The translations under genes and the position numbers were made by a program. Source: Strix aluco (Eukaryota; Chordata; Aves; Strigiformes; Strigidae). From it: a stretch of 64,000 bases of DNA. The notes below the pieces were generated by a model. The model was not told the origin of the DNA. It worked only from the letters and a program-made list of their open reading frames with translations, and made no database searches. Positions 34,851 to 46,191 of the stretch are shown in pieces (position 1 is the first letter of the stretch; every line of letters starts with the position of its first letter). The DNA is taken from the NCBI RefSeq assembly GCF_031877795.1, contig NC_133948.1, positions 10,772,948 through 10,836,947 of the forward strand, written 5' to 3'.

Positions 34851-35590
34851 GGGCAGGTGTCTCTCAAGGCTCCCTGTGGTGGGGCTGTATGATGTCAAAC
34901 CCCAGCACTTTTGAACGTACAGTTGGCATCTTTCTTTGCTACAGGTGTCCCAGCCACCTAAGGTACCCTCATGCTCTTCTGCTTTTCTGCCCTGGCTCTT
35001 CCCCTGCCAGCCCAGCCCCACAGGTCAAGACCTTTGCTCTTCCCAGGAATCCACTCCCCAGCACAACAGGAGCCATCCGGCACTGAGCCCCAGGTGCTCC
35101 AGCAGTGCCTCCCCATGACCTGGTCACGAGCCCAGTGGACCGGTGCTGGGCAAATGCAGCCAGAGCTGGGGCATCCCAGGAACTCTGCTCGCAGTGGTTG
35201 GGGCAGCCCCCGGCCAATCCTGCTCCAAGCCAGGGCACAGGGATTGCTGCCACCTTTGGCAACATCATGCCCAACCCAAGAGTGTCTGCATCTGTGGGAA
35301 ATGCCCCCATGCCCACAATCCCTCCCTGTCCCAGACGCTGTCCCCTCCAAGGTGCCCGGGGCACAGAGCACAGTGGGCAGAGGCAGGGCAGAGCTGCAGG
35401 TGGGCTGTCTCTCTGTGGTCAGCTCAGAGAGGACCTGCTGGAGCAGAGCAGGTGCCCCACAGCTGGAGCTGCCTCACAGGCACACATGCTGCTTCAATGC
35501 CTCGTCCAAGCAACAGCAGTGGCGGCAGCAGGTGACACCCAAATGGCCCTGGGGCAACAGTGGGTTTGGGCCTCATGTTCCCAGTGCTGG
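34851..35590. other. Spacer beyond the tandem array
   Basis: The 2.2-kb unit homology stops near 34850. No gene recognised. Confidence 0.45.
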
Positions 35591-35596
35591 AAGTCA

Positions 35597-35715
35597 CCAT
35601 AACGCTGACCAGCACTGGTGTGGTGTCCCAGAGAGCACAGTAAGAGACAGCCTCTGCCTGAGCTTGGACGTCACTGATGGGTAATGTGGCAATGGAGTGG
35701 CATGTTTCCAAGTGC
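35597..35715 (-). pseudogene. Isolated V framework-3/CDR3 fragment of a divergent subgroup
   Basis: The minus strand reads IATLPISDVQAQAEAVSYC then ALWDTTPV, clearly the end of a lambda V domain. It differs from all other segments here, which read YYCG. No framework 1-2, leader or clear RSS. Confidence 0.7.
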
Positions 35716-35903
35716 TGCACATCCCCTCCCGAGATCAGGGCAGGAGACAGGCAGAGACCTGGGCCTTTATGGGGTGACTCAGCCAGGACACCAGGCACAG
35801 CGACCTGCAGCACAGGGCAGCAAGGGCAGGGCTAAGGCAGGGACATGCCCCACCATCAAACGGGGAGAGCAGAGACTCCTAACTGGTCCCTGTGATGGGG
35901 AGA

Positions 35904-36237
35904 GGTTTTTGTATCACTTCCCCATTGCTCCGTGTCAGCGTGGCAGCATAGTTGCTGCCGTCGTAGCTACCACAGTAATAGACAGCCTCGTCCTCGGCTT
36001 GGACCCCAGTGATGGTTAACGTGGCTGTGGAGCCAGACTTGGATCCGGAGAATCGTGAAGGGATGCCTGAGGGTCTCTTGGTGTTATCATAGATCACAGT
36101 GACAGGGGCACTGCCAGGGACCTTCTGCTGGTACCAGCCATAGTAGCTGCTACCCCCGGAGCAGGTGATCTGGACGGTTTGTCCCGGGTTCGCTGACACC
36201 GAGGGCGGCTGAGTCACCGCTGCCTGGACCAGGGAAC
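35904..36237 (-). pseudogene. V6: open V exon with RSS but no leader or promoter
   Basis: V exon 35943-36237 is open, with [19 protein letters not shown]2 YDNTKRPS and CDR3 [14 protein letters not shown]: heptamer CACGCTG (35936-35942), 23-bp spacer, perfect nonamer (35904-35912). About 60 bp upstream of the exon, homology to the leader region ends and unrelated sequence begins, so no signal peptide is available. It could donate sequence by gene conversion. Confidence 0.85.
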
Positions 36238-36822
36238 CTGGAGAGGGAGAGGAGAGAGGGGAGAAGATGGGGGTCAGCCAGTGCCCCAGGAACACGGCCT
36301 TCCCTGAGCAGTGGTATGGGGCCCCTTGCCCAAAATTCCTAATTGTAAATAGGGACCAACAGACCCATGCAGAGAGCCCAAGGTCTGAGCCCTGGGGTTC
36401 TGTGAGGAGAACTGACAGGAGCCTGAGGATGTGGCTGTCAGCAGCATGAGGCCGTGGGGCAGGCGACAGGGCAACACCGTGCTTTTTGTCAGGACAAACA
36501 GAGCTCCAGGGTCACCTCCTTCATGGCATGGTACAATCAGAAGGACATTCACAGCCATAGCCATACAGAGGGGACATGAAGGTGCCCCAGCCCCACATAC
36601 CTGCTCAGCCATGAGAGAGAAGGGCAGAGAATCTCCATTTTAAAATCCTATGTAGCTCACTTCCACATCTCTCTGTGTCACCACAACAGCATCACTGCTG
36701 CTGTCCCAGCCACCACAGTAATAGACAGCCTCGTCCTCGGCTTGGACCCCAGTGATGGTTAATGTGCCCGTGGAGCCAGACTTGGATCCGGAGAATCGCG
36801 AAGGGATGCCCGAGGGTCTCTT
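36237..36822. repeat. 586-bp duplicated block, copy 1 (V6 intron to V7 framework 3)
   Basis: Almost identical to 41697-42282. It holds the leaderless V6 upstream sequence and the 3' half of V7. Confidence 0.88.
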
Positions 36823-36980
36823 TGTGCTTTCATAGATCACAGTGACAGGGGCACTGCCAGAGACCTTCTGCTGGAACCAGCCATATTCATTGCTACTCCC
36901 AGAGCATGTAATTCAGAGAATGTGTCTCAGGTTCTCTGACACTGAGGGCGGCTGAGTCAGTGCTGCCTGGACCACAGATC
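36686..36980 (-). pseudogene. V7: V-lambda pseudogene with in-frame stop
   Basis: Framework 1 reads [16 protein letters not shown] and then meets TGA, before ITCSGS and a normal downstream frame ([31 protein letters not shown]). The heptamer position reads TGTGGTG and the nonamer is lost. No leader. Confidence 0.88.
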
Positions 36981-37572
36981 CTGGAGAGGGATAGGAGAGA
37001 GGGGAGAAGAAGGGGGTCAGCCAGTGTCCCAGGAGCACGGCCCTCCCCGGGCAGAGGGACAGGTCTCCAATGTCGAACAGTCCTGATGCCACAGAGGGAC
37101 CCACAACCCCACAGACAAAGCTGAAGACTAGAGACCCGTGGCCCTACAAGGAGACTTGGCAGTAGCAGGGAAGTGAAACAACACCCTCACAGGGAACGGG
37201 ACCTGGTCATGGCTACAGAAATGTCTGGGGAGCAGAGCCTGGCCTGGCTGAGAGCAACCCAGCAGAGGCAGCTTCAGCAGCAGCAGGAGGTTGGGGCTGC
37301 CAGGAGCAAAATGCAGTGGGGCTGGGGATGAGGTGTTTCCTATTATAGAGATGGAGAAAAGGAACCCCCAGCCCCAGAGTCACCTCCTGTGCCTTGGGGT
37401 ATGGATGTGGGGACATTCACAGTCATGTGCTTGGACAGGGGACAGGAACCTGCCTCAGCTCCACAGCCACAAATCTGCTTGTCCATGAGGGAAAAGGGCT
37501 TAAAACCTTCCTCTTTGATGTGCAGGTCTGTGTCTCAATTCCCCATTAGTCAGTGGCTTCATCACCCCGGTC

Positions 37573-38035
37573 AGCACTGCTGCCGTCCCAGATACCACAG
37601 TAACAGCCTCATCCTTGGCTTGGACCCCAGTAATAGTGAAAGTGCCCATGGAGCCAGACAAGGATCCAGAGAATCACGAAGGGATGTTGCTCTTATAAAT
37701 CACAGTGACAGGGGCAGTGCCAGGTTTCTGCTCATACCATCCATAATAACCATAGCTGCTCCCGGAGCAGGTGATCTGGACGGTTTGTCCTGGGTTCGCT
37801 GCCACTGAGGGCGGCTGAGTCAGCGCTGCCTGGACCAGGGAACCTGGAGAGGGAGAGGAGAGAGGGGAGAAGACGGGGGTCAGCCAGTGCCCCTGGACCA
37901 CAGTCCTCCCCAGGCAGCAGGATGGTGTCCTTGTGCCCAAAGGCCCTGGCCAGGTGCAGCAATTCTGTCCAGGGCACCTGAGCTGTGGGCGAGCACCACG
38001 AGGAGGAGAGGGGCCCAGGCCAGCCAGGCACCAGG
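37573..38035 (-). pseudogene. V8: V-lambda pseudogene with leader remnant
   Basis: Exon 37573-37843 starts normally ([15 protein letters not shown]), has CDR1 [12 protein letters not shown], lacks codons in framework 2/CDR2 (IYKSNIPS), then meets a TGA and a small deletion at YYC. A leader-like [15 protein letters not shown] region with an intact donor (about 37981-38030) lacks the ATG. No RSS. Confidence 0.85.
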
Positions 38036-38760
38036 TGACCAGGCAGCAGCTCCTGACCCAGGATGGGCATGGAGTGAGGGTGCTGGGCAGCTCCTTGCTG
38101 TTTGGGGTCATAGTGGGAAATTGCTCAGTGTCAGCGGCTTCCCCGGGGGCCAGAGGTGCTCGGGGGCTCCTGCCAAGGCTGAGCATGAGCCCAACGGGCT
38201 AGCACTGAGCAAACACAGTCAACGCTGCAGTAGCCCATGGGCTTCTCTTGTGGCACAACAGAGCAGCCCCTGACCAGCCCTGCTCTGCCCCAGCAGCCTC
38301 ATGTGTGGCCATGGAAATGCTGCACCCACACAAAATGTCCCTTCCCAGGGTTTGAAGGCAAAGCTTTGGCCCAGCTGTGCAGCCCATGGCATGTTCCCAC
38401 CTCCTGGTGCTGAGGCCACAGTTTCAGCAGGGCTGAATCACCCCAGGATGATTCCCCAAGGGCTCCTGGCCCAGCTGATCTGGGAGGAGAGCAGGGAGTC
38501 ACCTGGCAGGACCATGTGTGCCAGTGGGTAATTTGGAGGACCTTGCAGGCTGTGGGGCAGGGACAGAACTGCTGGGCATCATCCCCTTCTCAGATGACCA
38601 CAGACAAGCACAGACCTGGAGCTGTAAGGGACAGCCAAGCCAGGACACCAGGCACAGGCACCTGCAGCACAGGGCAGCAAGGGCAGGGCCATGGCAGGGA
38701 CCTGCCCCACCAACAAACTGGGACAGCAGAGACTCCTAACTGGCCCCTGTGATGACGGGA

Positions 38761-39286
38761 GGCTTTTGTATCAGTTCCCCATTGCTCTGTGTCACTGTGG
38801 CACCAGTATAGCTGTCCTCGTACTGACCACAGTAATAGACAGCCTCGTCCTCGGCTTGGACCCCAGTGATGGTTAACGTGGCCGTGGAGTCGGAGAAGGA
38901 TCCGGAGAATTGCGAAGGGATGTCTGAGGGTCTGTTGTCATTCCAGTAGATCATGGTGACAGGGTCACTGCCAGGGACCTTCTGCTGGTACCAGCCAGCA
39001 TAACTATAACTGCTAACCCCAGAGCAGGTGATCTGGACGGTTTGTCCCAAATTCGCTGACACCGAGGGCGGCTGAGTCAGCGCTGCCTGGACCAGGGAAC
39101 CTGGAGAGGGAGAGGAGAGAGGGGAGAAGATGGGGGTCAGCCAGTGCCCCAGGAGCACAGCCCTCCCTGGGCAACTGGTTGGGGACAGAACCCCTGAGCC
39201 CGAAGGCCCCGGCTGGGCATAGCGAGTCTGGCCAGGGCACCTGAGCCATGAGCGAGCACTGCGAGGAAGAGAGGGACCCAGGCCAT
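38761..39286 (-). CDS. V9: intact V-lambda gene with the best RSS of the array
   Basis: The leader exon (39241-39286) gives [16 protein letters not shown] and donor CAG|GTGCCC. The V exon (38800-39100) is open: [36 protein letters not shown]2 [16 protein letters not shown] and CDR3 [14 protein letters not shown]: consensus heptamer CACAGTG (38793-38799), 23-bp spacer, nonamer ACAAAAGCC (38761-38769). It is 13 kb upstream of V1, among pseudogenes, and its leader and flanks differ from V1-V5, so it is an older unit kept intact. Confidence 0.92.
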
Positions 39287-39349
39287 GGCACAATCCCACC
39301 AGCTCTGTGTCACCACACTGATAGGGCTGTGCCCTGGACCCTGGCTCCT

Positions 39350-39393
39350 TTTTAAGTGCCTGTCTGCCTGGGGCATGACCCCTCCATGCAAAT
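39350..39393 (-). promoter_or_regulatory. V9 promoter: octamer plus TATA-like box
   Basis: ATTTGCAT at 39386-39393 and TTAAAA at 39350-39355. Confidence 0.85.
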
Positions 39394-39419
39394 GTGACTC
39401 TACACCTCGGGCTGTATCC

Positions 39420-40600
39420 TGCCAGGACCGCCCAGAACAGAGAGGGGCTGGGGCAGCACCAGCTGCAGACAGCTCTGGGGACATGGCATGGGGTGGCACC
39501 AATGACTTTCTGCCCCCCAGTTCCAGACATCAGGACAAATCTCTCCTTTACTCAGGTCCAGCTGCAGCCTTTCCCCCTGCCCAGCCCTTCTCCTGCCCTG
39601 TCACGGCCTGGGGCAATCTGAGGAGCTATTGCCCAACCCCATGCCTTTGAGCTCTGCCCCACATCCCAGCGCTCTCCAGATTGGCTCAGGCCTCTCACGG
39701 GCCATCCCCAGGGCACACTGCAGTGCCTGTGGGGCAGCTCCAGTGGGCAGGGTCCCTGGGCATGAAGCCACAAGCTCCCCTGGGCTGTAGCCCTTGGTAG
39801 ACTGTCACTGCTCAGGCTTCCCAGCAGCAGGGCTTTGCTCCCCAAAACTCCTCATCCCAGGGTTTGAAGGTGAAGCTTTTTCCTTGCCCCTCAGTCAGCA
39901 GCACAGTCCTGAATACCCACGATGGGGCTGAGCTTTCAGCAGGCTGTACTCCCCCATGGCGATGCCCAGGAGCAAGGCAGAGACCTTCCTGCAGGCAGGT
40001 CCTGTCCAAGCACAGGCAGGTGCCCCTCACCTGCAGCCCAGGTCAGCTGAGCTGCCCCAGCCTGCACTCAGCCGTGCTGGTCACGCTGCACCCATGGCAG
40101 CACCAACAGATTCTCAGCCCACACCTCCTCCTGCCAAGCCCTTGCACGTCCCCGCAGCACAAGGGCCTCTGAAACAGCCCAGCGTTGTCATGCTCCCTCC
40201 CTGCTGCACAGCTCCAGCAGGAGCCTTGTGGCTGCAGGAGCCGTTGGACATTTCTGTGCTGGTGCTCGCGCAGGGCTGTGTTGGCTGGACACCTCCCGGC
40301 CAGGGAGAAGCCCACCAGCAGCTGCAGCGTCTCATGGCAGCTCCAGGACAAGAGGGTGGTGGGGAACAGGTGCCAGTGAGGAGGGGGGTCCTAGTGCAAC
40401 AAGGGACAGGGATGGGAGGAGGGCTGCTGGTGGTCATCACCTCCCCAAATGACAGGGGACGAGCACAGACCTGGAGCTGTAAGGGACAGCTGAGCCAGGA
40501 CACCAGGCACAGGCACCTGCAGCAGAGGGCAGCAAGGGCAGGGCCATGGCAGGGACCTGCCCCACCATCAAACAGGGACAGCAGAGACTCCTCACTGGCT
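39420..40600. other. Unique spacer between V9 and V10
   Basis: A diverged copy of the common spacer motif near 39855. Otherwise no V homology or gene. Confidence 0.45.
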
Positions 40601-40615
40601 CCTGTAATGGCAGGA

Positions 40616-40873
40616 GGTTTTTGTATCACTTCCCCATTGCTCTATGTCAATGTGTCAGCACTGCTGCTGCCGTCATCGCTACCACAGTAATAGACAGCCT
40701 CGTCCTCGGCTTGGACCCCAGTGATGGTTAAGGTGGCTGTGGAGCCAGACAAGGATCCGGAGAATCGTGAAGGGATGCCCGAGGGTCGCTGGTTGCTCTT
40801 GTAGATCACAGTGACAGGGGCACTGCCAGGGACCTTCTGCTGGTACCAGCCATAAGCACTGTTGCTACTCCCG
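40616..40873 (-). pseudogene. V10: 5'-truncated V-lambda with intact RSS
   Basis: Open from CDR1 ([11 protein letters not shown]) through CDR2 YKSNQRPS to CDR3 [10 protein letters not shown]. Framework 1 and all upstream parts are replaced by unrelated sequence at about 40873. RSS: CACATTG (40648-40654), 23-bp spacer, perfect nonamer (40616-40624). Confidence 0.88.
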
Positions 40874-40879
40874 CCCTAG

Positions 40880-41390
40880 ATCTAGCTGCTGTGCCCCAGG
40901 GACACGGACATGGGGGTGGCTCAGCCAGAGCCGTGTGAGAGTAAGGGGCTGAGGCAGAAGCTCTCCCTACCCAGCCACAGTGCCCAGGGCTCCCATGGGG
41001 TGGCAAATGCCCATGCACCGAGACCCACACACCCAGGGTGGCTGCAAGGCCACAGGGCCCCAGGCAAGACTCTGTCTGGGGGAACAGAAACGCAGCAAAG
41101 TTTTTCTCAGGCAGCTCCGCAGGCTCTAGCTCCTAACACTGTCCCAGGCTCCTCTGCCCCTCACGTGGATATTGGGCAGTCAGGAAGAGCCCAGCCAGGG
41201 TCTTTCTAGCACCAGGGCCCCGACCCCTGGGGACATAGTCACAGCCCTGAGACAATGGGCACATGGGGGAGGGCATCGGCAGGGAAAAGGAAAAACCCCA
41301 AAGCCAGAGAGAGGGGCCAGCCTGGCTGTGAGGCAGGAGAAGATAAAATTGACCCCTTTGACACTCAAGGACTCACTTGCCTGTGGCTCA
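40880..41390. other. Spacer, no gene recognised
   Basis: Non-V sequence between truncated V10 and V11. Confidence 0.45.
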
Positions 41391-41401
41391 GTGTCACCAT
41401 G

Positions 41402-41697
41402 AGATCAGCAATGTTGCCATCTTTGCCACCACAGTAATAGACAGCCTCGTCCTCGGCTTGGACCCCAGTGATGGTTAACGTGGCTGTGGAGCCAGACAAG
41501 GATCCGGAGAATCGTGAAGGGATGCCCGAGGGTCTCTTGTCGTTGCTGTAGATCAGTGACAGGGCCACTGCCAGGGACCTTCTGCTGGTACCAGCCATAG
41601 TAGTTGCTGCTACTCCCAGAGCAGGTGATCTGGACGGTTTGTCCCAGGTTCGCTGACACCGAGGGCGGCTGAGTCAGCGCTGCCTGGACCAGGGAAC
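41402..41697 (-). pseudogene. V11: V-lambda pseudogene, frameshift in framework 2
   Basis: Frameworks 1-2 are open ([20 protein letters not shown]). Two bases are missing before the usual VIY, so CDR2 to CDR3 ([22 protein letters not shown]) continue in another frame. The heptamer position reads CATGGTG and the nonamer is lost. No leader. Confidence 0.88.
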
Positions 41698-42282
41698 CTG
41701 GAGAGGGATAGGAGAGAGGGGAGAAGAAGGGGGTCAGCCAGTGCCCCAGGAACACGGCCTTCCCTGAGCAGTGGTATGGGGCCCCTTGCCCAAAATTCCT
41801 AATTGTAAATAGGGACCAACAGACCCATGCAGAGAGCCCAAGGTCTGAGCCCTGGGGTTCTGTGAGGAGAACTGACAGGAGCCTGAGGATGTGGCTGTCA
41901 GCAGCATGAGGCTGTGGGGCAGGCGACAGGGCAACACAGTGCTATTTGTCAGGACAAGCAGAGCTCCAGGGTCACCTCCTTCATGGCATGGTACAATCAG
42001 AAGGACATTCACAGCCATAGCCATACAGAGGGGACACGAAGGTGCCCCAGCCCCACATACCTGCTCAGCCATGAGAGAGAAGGGCAGAGAATCTCCATTT
42101 TAAAATCCTATGTAGCTCACTTCCACATCTCTCTGTGTCACCACAACAGCATCACTGCTGCTGTCCCAGCCACCACAGTAATAGACAGCCTCGTCCTCGG
42201 CTTGGACCCCAGTGATGGTTAATGTGCCCGTGGAGCCAGACTTGGATCCGGAGAATCGCGAAGGGATGTCCGAGGGTCTCTT
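41697..42282. repeat. 586-bp duplicated block, copy 2
   Basis: Direct repeat of 36237-36822, with few differences. Confidence 0.88.
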
Positions 42283-42640
42283 GTCATTGTAGTAGATCAC
42301 AGTGACAGGGCCACTGCCAGGGACCTTCTGCTGGTACCAGCCATAGCTGTCAGTACTCCCGGAGCAGGTGATCTGGACGGTTTGTCCCGGGTTCACTGAC
42401 ACCGAGGGCGGCTGAGTCAGTGCTGCCTGGACCAGGGAACCTGGAGAGGGAGAGGAGAGGAGAGAGGGGAGAAGAAGGGGGTCAGCCAGTGTTCCAGGAG
42501 CACGGCCCTCCCCAGACAGTGGGATGGGCCTCTGTGCCCAAAGGCCCCTGACAGGTGCCGTGAGTCTGCCCAGGGAATCTGAGCAGTGGACGAGCACCAT
42601 GAGGAGGAGAGGGACAAGGCCAGTCACGTGCCAGGTGACC
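42146..42640 (-). pseudogene. V12: open V exon, broken leader and RSS
   Basis: V exon 42146-42440 is open ([47 protein letters not shown]). The leader-like [14 protein letters not shown] lacks a proper ATG, and its donor reads CAG|AT instead of GT. The heptamer position is TGTGGTG and the nonamer is lost, as in V7, whose 3' half it shares. Confidence 0.85.
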
Positions 42641-43378
42641 AGGCCACCTCCTGGCATAGGACAGGGACAAGCTCAGGGTGCTGGGCAGCCCCTTGATGTC
42701 ATGGGCCCTCAGGAGACATTGCCCAGCTTCAGGGGCTTCCCCGGGGGCCTGAGGTGTTGGGGGGCTCCTGCACAGACTGAGCATGAGCCCAAAGGGGACA
42801 GCACTGGGCAAACACAGCCAATGCTGGAGTAGCCTACAGGCTCCTCTTCTGGCACAACAGAGCAGCCCCTGACCAGCCCTGCTCTGCCCCAGCAGCCTCA
42901 TGCATGGCCATGGAAATGCTGCACCCACACAAAATGTCCCTTCCCAGGGTTTGAAGGCAAAGCTTTGGCCCAGCTGTGCAGTCCATGGGATGTTCCCACC
43001 TCCTGGTGCTGAGGCCACAGTTTCAGCAGGGCTGAAGCCCCCTGGGGTGATGCCCTGAGGGCTCCTGGCCCAGCTGATCTGGGAGGAGGTCAGGGAGGCA
43101 CCCAGCAGGGCTATGGGTGTCAGCTGGGGAGCACAGGGTACCTTGGACCCACAGGGCTGCCGGGGGTCTTCTGCTCCCCAACTGGAAGGGATTGAGCACA
43201 GACCTGGAGCTGTAAGGGACGGCTGAGCCAGGACACCAGGCACAGGCACCTGCAGCACAGGGCAGCAAGGGCAGGGCCATGGCAGGGACCTGCCCCACCA
43301 TCAAACAGGGACAGCAGAGACTCCTAACTGGCCCCTGTGATGGCAGCAGGATTTGTATCAGTTTCCCATTACTCCGTG

Positions 43379-43655
43379 GCACCAGTATAGCTGTCCTCAT
43401 AGTTACCACAGTAATAGACAGCCTCGTCCTCGGCTTGGATCCCAGTGATGGTTAACGTGCCCGTGGAGCCAGACGTGGATCCAGAGAATCGCGAAGGGAT
43501 GCCCGAGGGTCTCTTGTCGTTAGTATAGATCACAGTGACAAACGGACTGCCAGGGACCTTCTGCTGGAACCAGCCATAGTTGTTGTTAATCTGGGAGCAG
43601 AAGATCCAGCTGTTTATTCCTGGAGACACATACTTCGTGGGCAACTGAGTGGGCC
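43379..43655 (-). pseudogene. V13: V-lambda with an unusual framework 1
   Basis: Open from acceptor TGCAG. The first part reads GPTQLPTKYVSPGINSWIF then CSQINNNYGW, unlike the common [11 protein letters not shown] framework. From WFQQKVPGS onward it is a normal family member ([20 protein letters not shown]). No RSS with correct spacing and no leader. V16 shares the framework 1. Confidence 0.8.
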
Positions 43656-43693
43656 CTGCATAGAAACCAGAGAGCAAGAGGAGAGAGGGAAGA

Positions 43694-44089
43694 AGACGGG
43701 GGTCAGCCATTGCCCCAGGAGCACGGCCTTCCCCGGGCAGTGGGACAGGGACAGAACTCCTCTGCCTGCAAGCACATGGATGGGACACCCTGGCTGCAGC
43801 CCCCAGCCCAGGCACTCCCTGAGGGGAGGCTGTAGGCAGAGCCTGGAGCCTCTCCCTGCCTGCTGACCCTCGGGGCACACCTCATCCCTGAGTCACTGAG
43901 AGGGGGCAGCCCAGGGGCATGGCCTGCCATGGGCACCCAGCATTTGCGGCAGCCTGGAGACACCCCTGCCCATGCCCCAGGTGGGGCCACGTCCAGGCCA
44001 GCAGCCAGGGGCTGCAGGGCAGGGAGTCCCCAGTCTGTGAGAAGCTGTGTCGAGAGATGGTGTGTGACAGAGAGAATGGGGGCATCTCC
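43694..44089. repeat. About 395-bp duplicated spacer, copy 1
   Basis: Nearly identical to 49631-50033, upstream of V13 and V18 respectively. Confidence 0.88.
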
Positions 44090-44770
44090 AGCACAGCACG
44101 GTCTGGTGAGAGTCACCAACCTGGAGAACAAAGATGGGGGACTGCCTGGGCAGGGGGCATGAGCTCCACTGGGGCCTTTCCATGTTCAAATATGCCCCAA
44201 GAAACACCCTCTCCCCATACACCTCCTTTCCCCACAGCAGCACAAAGCACCCAGGGCACACGGGCTCTGGCTCCTGGTTTCCTCCACACCCCTTGGGATG
44301 AGAAAGAAACATCCCCAGCTGCAGCCCAGGCTCAGAGTGCTGGGGGGGAATGGAATGGGGGGATACAGTGCCTGATGGCATACAGCATAGTCCTGCAATG
44401 GACAGAGTTTCCCAGAGCCAGTGGGTCCCTACCCAGCCCATGAATTCCCCCAAAGCCCACCTCTGCTCATCTCCATGGAGAGGCTCCCAGACACAAGAGG
44501 GACAGAAACTCCCCCTGCCCAGCAGCACGCCACTACTGCTCCACAGAAACCAATGCTTGCAGGTCCCTGGGGCAGGGAAGTAGGTGCATGGGCAGCACCA
44601 GAGGGGAGGTGACATCAGGACAGAGTTGCAGACAGAACCCTGCAAAGCAAGAGCCACAACAGCCGCGAGTGCAAAAGAGTGCAATTGTCCACCCTCTGCA
44701 GCTCTTTCCCACACAGGGGAAGCAGAGGAACAAACAGGAGGGAAAATAATAATCTCAGCATCACCATGAC
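44090..44770. other. Spacer, no gene recognised
   Basis: Long open frames run through V14 and this spacer but have no coding support outside the V exon. Confidence 0.45.
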
Positions 44771-44774
44771 CCTG

Positions 44775-45249
44775 ACCAGCACTGCTGCTGCTGTCCCGGC
44801 TACCACAGTAATAGACAGCCTCGTCCTCGGCTTGGACCCCAGTGATGGTTAATGTGCCTGTGGAGCCAGACTGGGATCCGGAGAATCGCGAAGGAATGCC
44901 CGAGGGTCTGTTGGTGTTGCGATAGATCACAGTGACAGGGGCACTGCCAGGGACCTTCTGCTGGAACCAGCCATAACCATAGCTGCTCCCGGAGCAGGTG
45001 ATCTGGACGGTTTGTCCCAGGTTCGCTGACACCGAGGGCGGCTGAGTCAGCGCTGCCTGGACCAGGGAACCTGGAGAGGGAGAGGAGAGAGGGGAGAAGA
45101 CAGGGGTCAGCCAGTGCCCCAGGAGCACGGCCCTCCCTGTGCAGGGGGATGGGCCACTGTGCCCAGAGGTCCTGGACGGGCACAGCAAGTCTGGCCATTG
45201 CATCTGAGACGTGGGCGAGCACTGCAAGGACAAGAGGGACCCAGGCCAT
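44775..45249 (-). pseudogene. V14: open V-lambda with leader, but lost donor and RSS
   Basis: Leader 45204-45249 gives [15 protein letters not shown], but the donor reads CAG|AT. The V exon (to 45070) is open ([30 protein letters not shown]). After the CDR3 there is no heptamer-23-nonamer. The octamer has decayed to ATTTGCAA (45348-45355); TTAAAA is kept. Confidence 0.85.
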
Positions 45250-45450
45250 GGCGCGATTCCACCAGCTCCGTGTCCCCACAACGCTGGGGCTGTGCTGCAG
45301 ACCCTGACTCCCTTTTAAGCCCCCACTTGCCTGGACACAGCCCATCCTTGCAAATCTGGACACAGACCCCAAGACCAAAATATGAAGGTTCTGCAAAAAG
45401 GCAGCAGCAATTGGAGGGGGAATGCCAGAGTTGGTGCCTCCATCACGCTG

Positions 45451-45749
45451 ACCAGCACTGCTGCTGCCGTCCCAGTTACCACAGTAATAGACAGCCTCGT
45501 CCTCAGCTTGGACCCCAGTGATGGTTAACGTGGCTGTGGAGCCAGACCTGGATCCAGAGACTCATGAAGGGATGCCCGAGGGTCTCTGGCTGCTGTTGTA
45601 GATCACAGTGACAGGGGCACTGCCAGGGACCTTCTGCTGGTACCAGCCATAGTAGCTGCTGCTACCCCCGGAGCAGGTGATCTGGACAGTTTGTCCCGGG
45701 TTCGCTGACACCGAGGGCGGCTGAGTCAGCGCTGCCTGGACCAGGGAAC
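45451..45749 (-). pseudogene. V15: V-lambda pseudogene with in-frame stop
   Basis: Frameworks 1-2 are normal ([25 protein letters not shown]), then a TGA replaces the Arg of SRFSG. The frame continues to [12 protein letters not shown]. No RSS and no leader. Confidence 0.88.
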
Positions 45750-46191
45750 CTGGAGAGGGAGAGGAGAGAGGGGAGAAGACAGGGGTCAGCCAGTGCCCCA
45801 GGAGCATGGCCCTCCCTGGGCAGCAGGAGGGGGAGTGCCACAATCAGGGGAGAAGACATCCAGACAAGGTCACAGTAAACCTTAGGGAGCAGAGCCCAGC
45901 CCAGTGCATCCCACCGCAGCAGCAGCTCAAGCAGCAGCAGGAGGCAGTGGGGTGGCAAACAAAGCCATGCTGTGAATTTTGTGGGGACAAGGACAATGGG
46001 GACAACGGTCCACAGCCATGGAGTCACCTCCAGTGCTCTAGGACAAGAAAGGGAGGACATTCACAGCCATGGCTGTGCAGAGGGGACAGGAACCTGCCTC
46101 AGCCCCACAGCCACACCGATGTTTGGCCAGGAGGGAGAATGTCTGAAAATCTTCTTCTGACTTTCAAGGCTTTCTCTTATTCATGGTCAGC

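Noticed and set aside
43893-45281. 462-codon frame running through V14 and its flank
   Set aside because: The open frame crosses the V intron and unrelated spacer. Only the V and leader parts have support.
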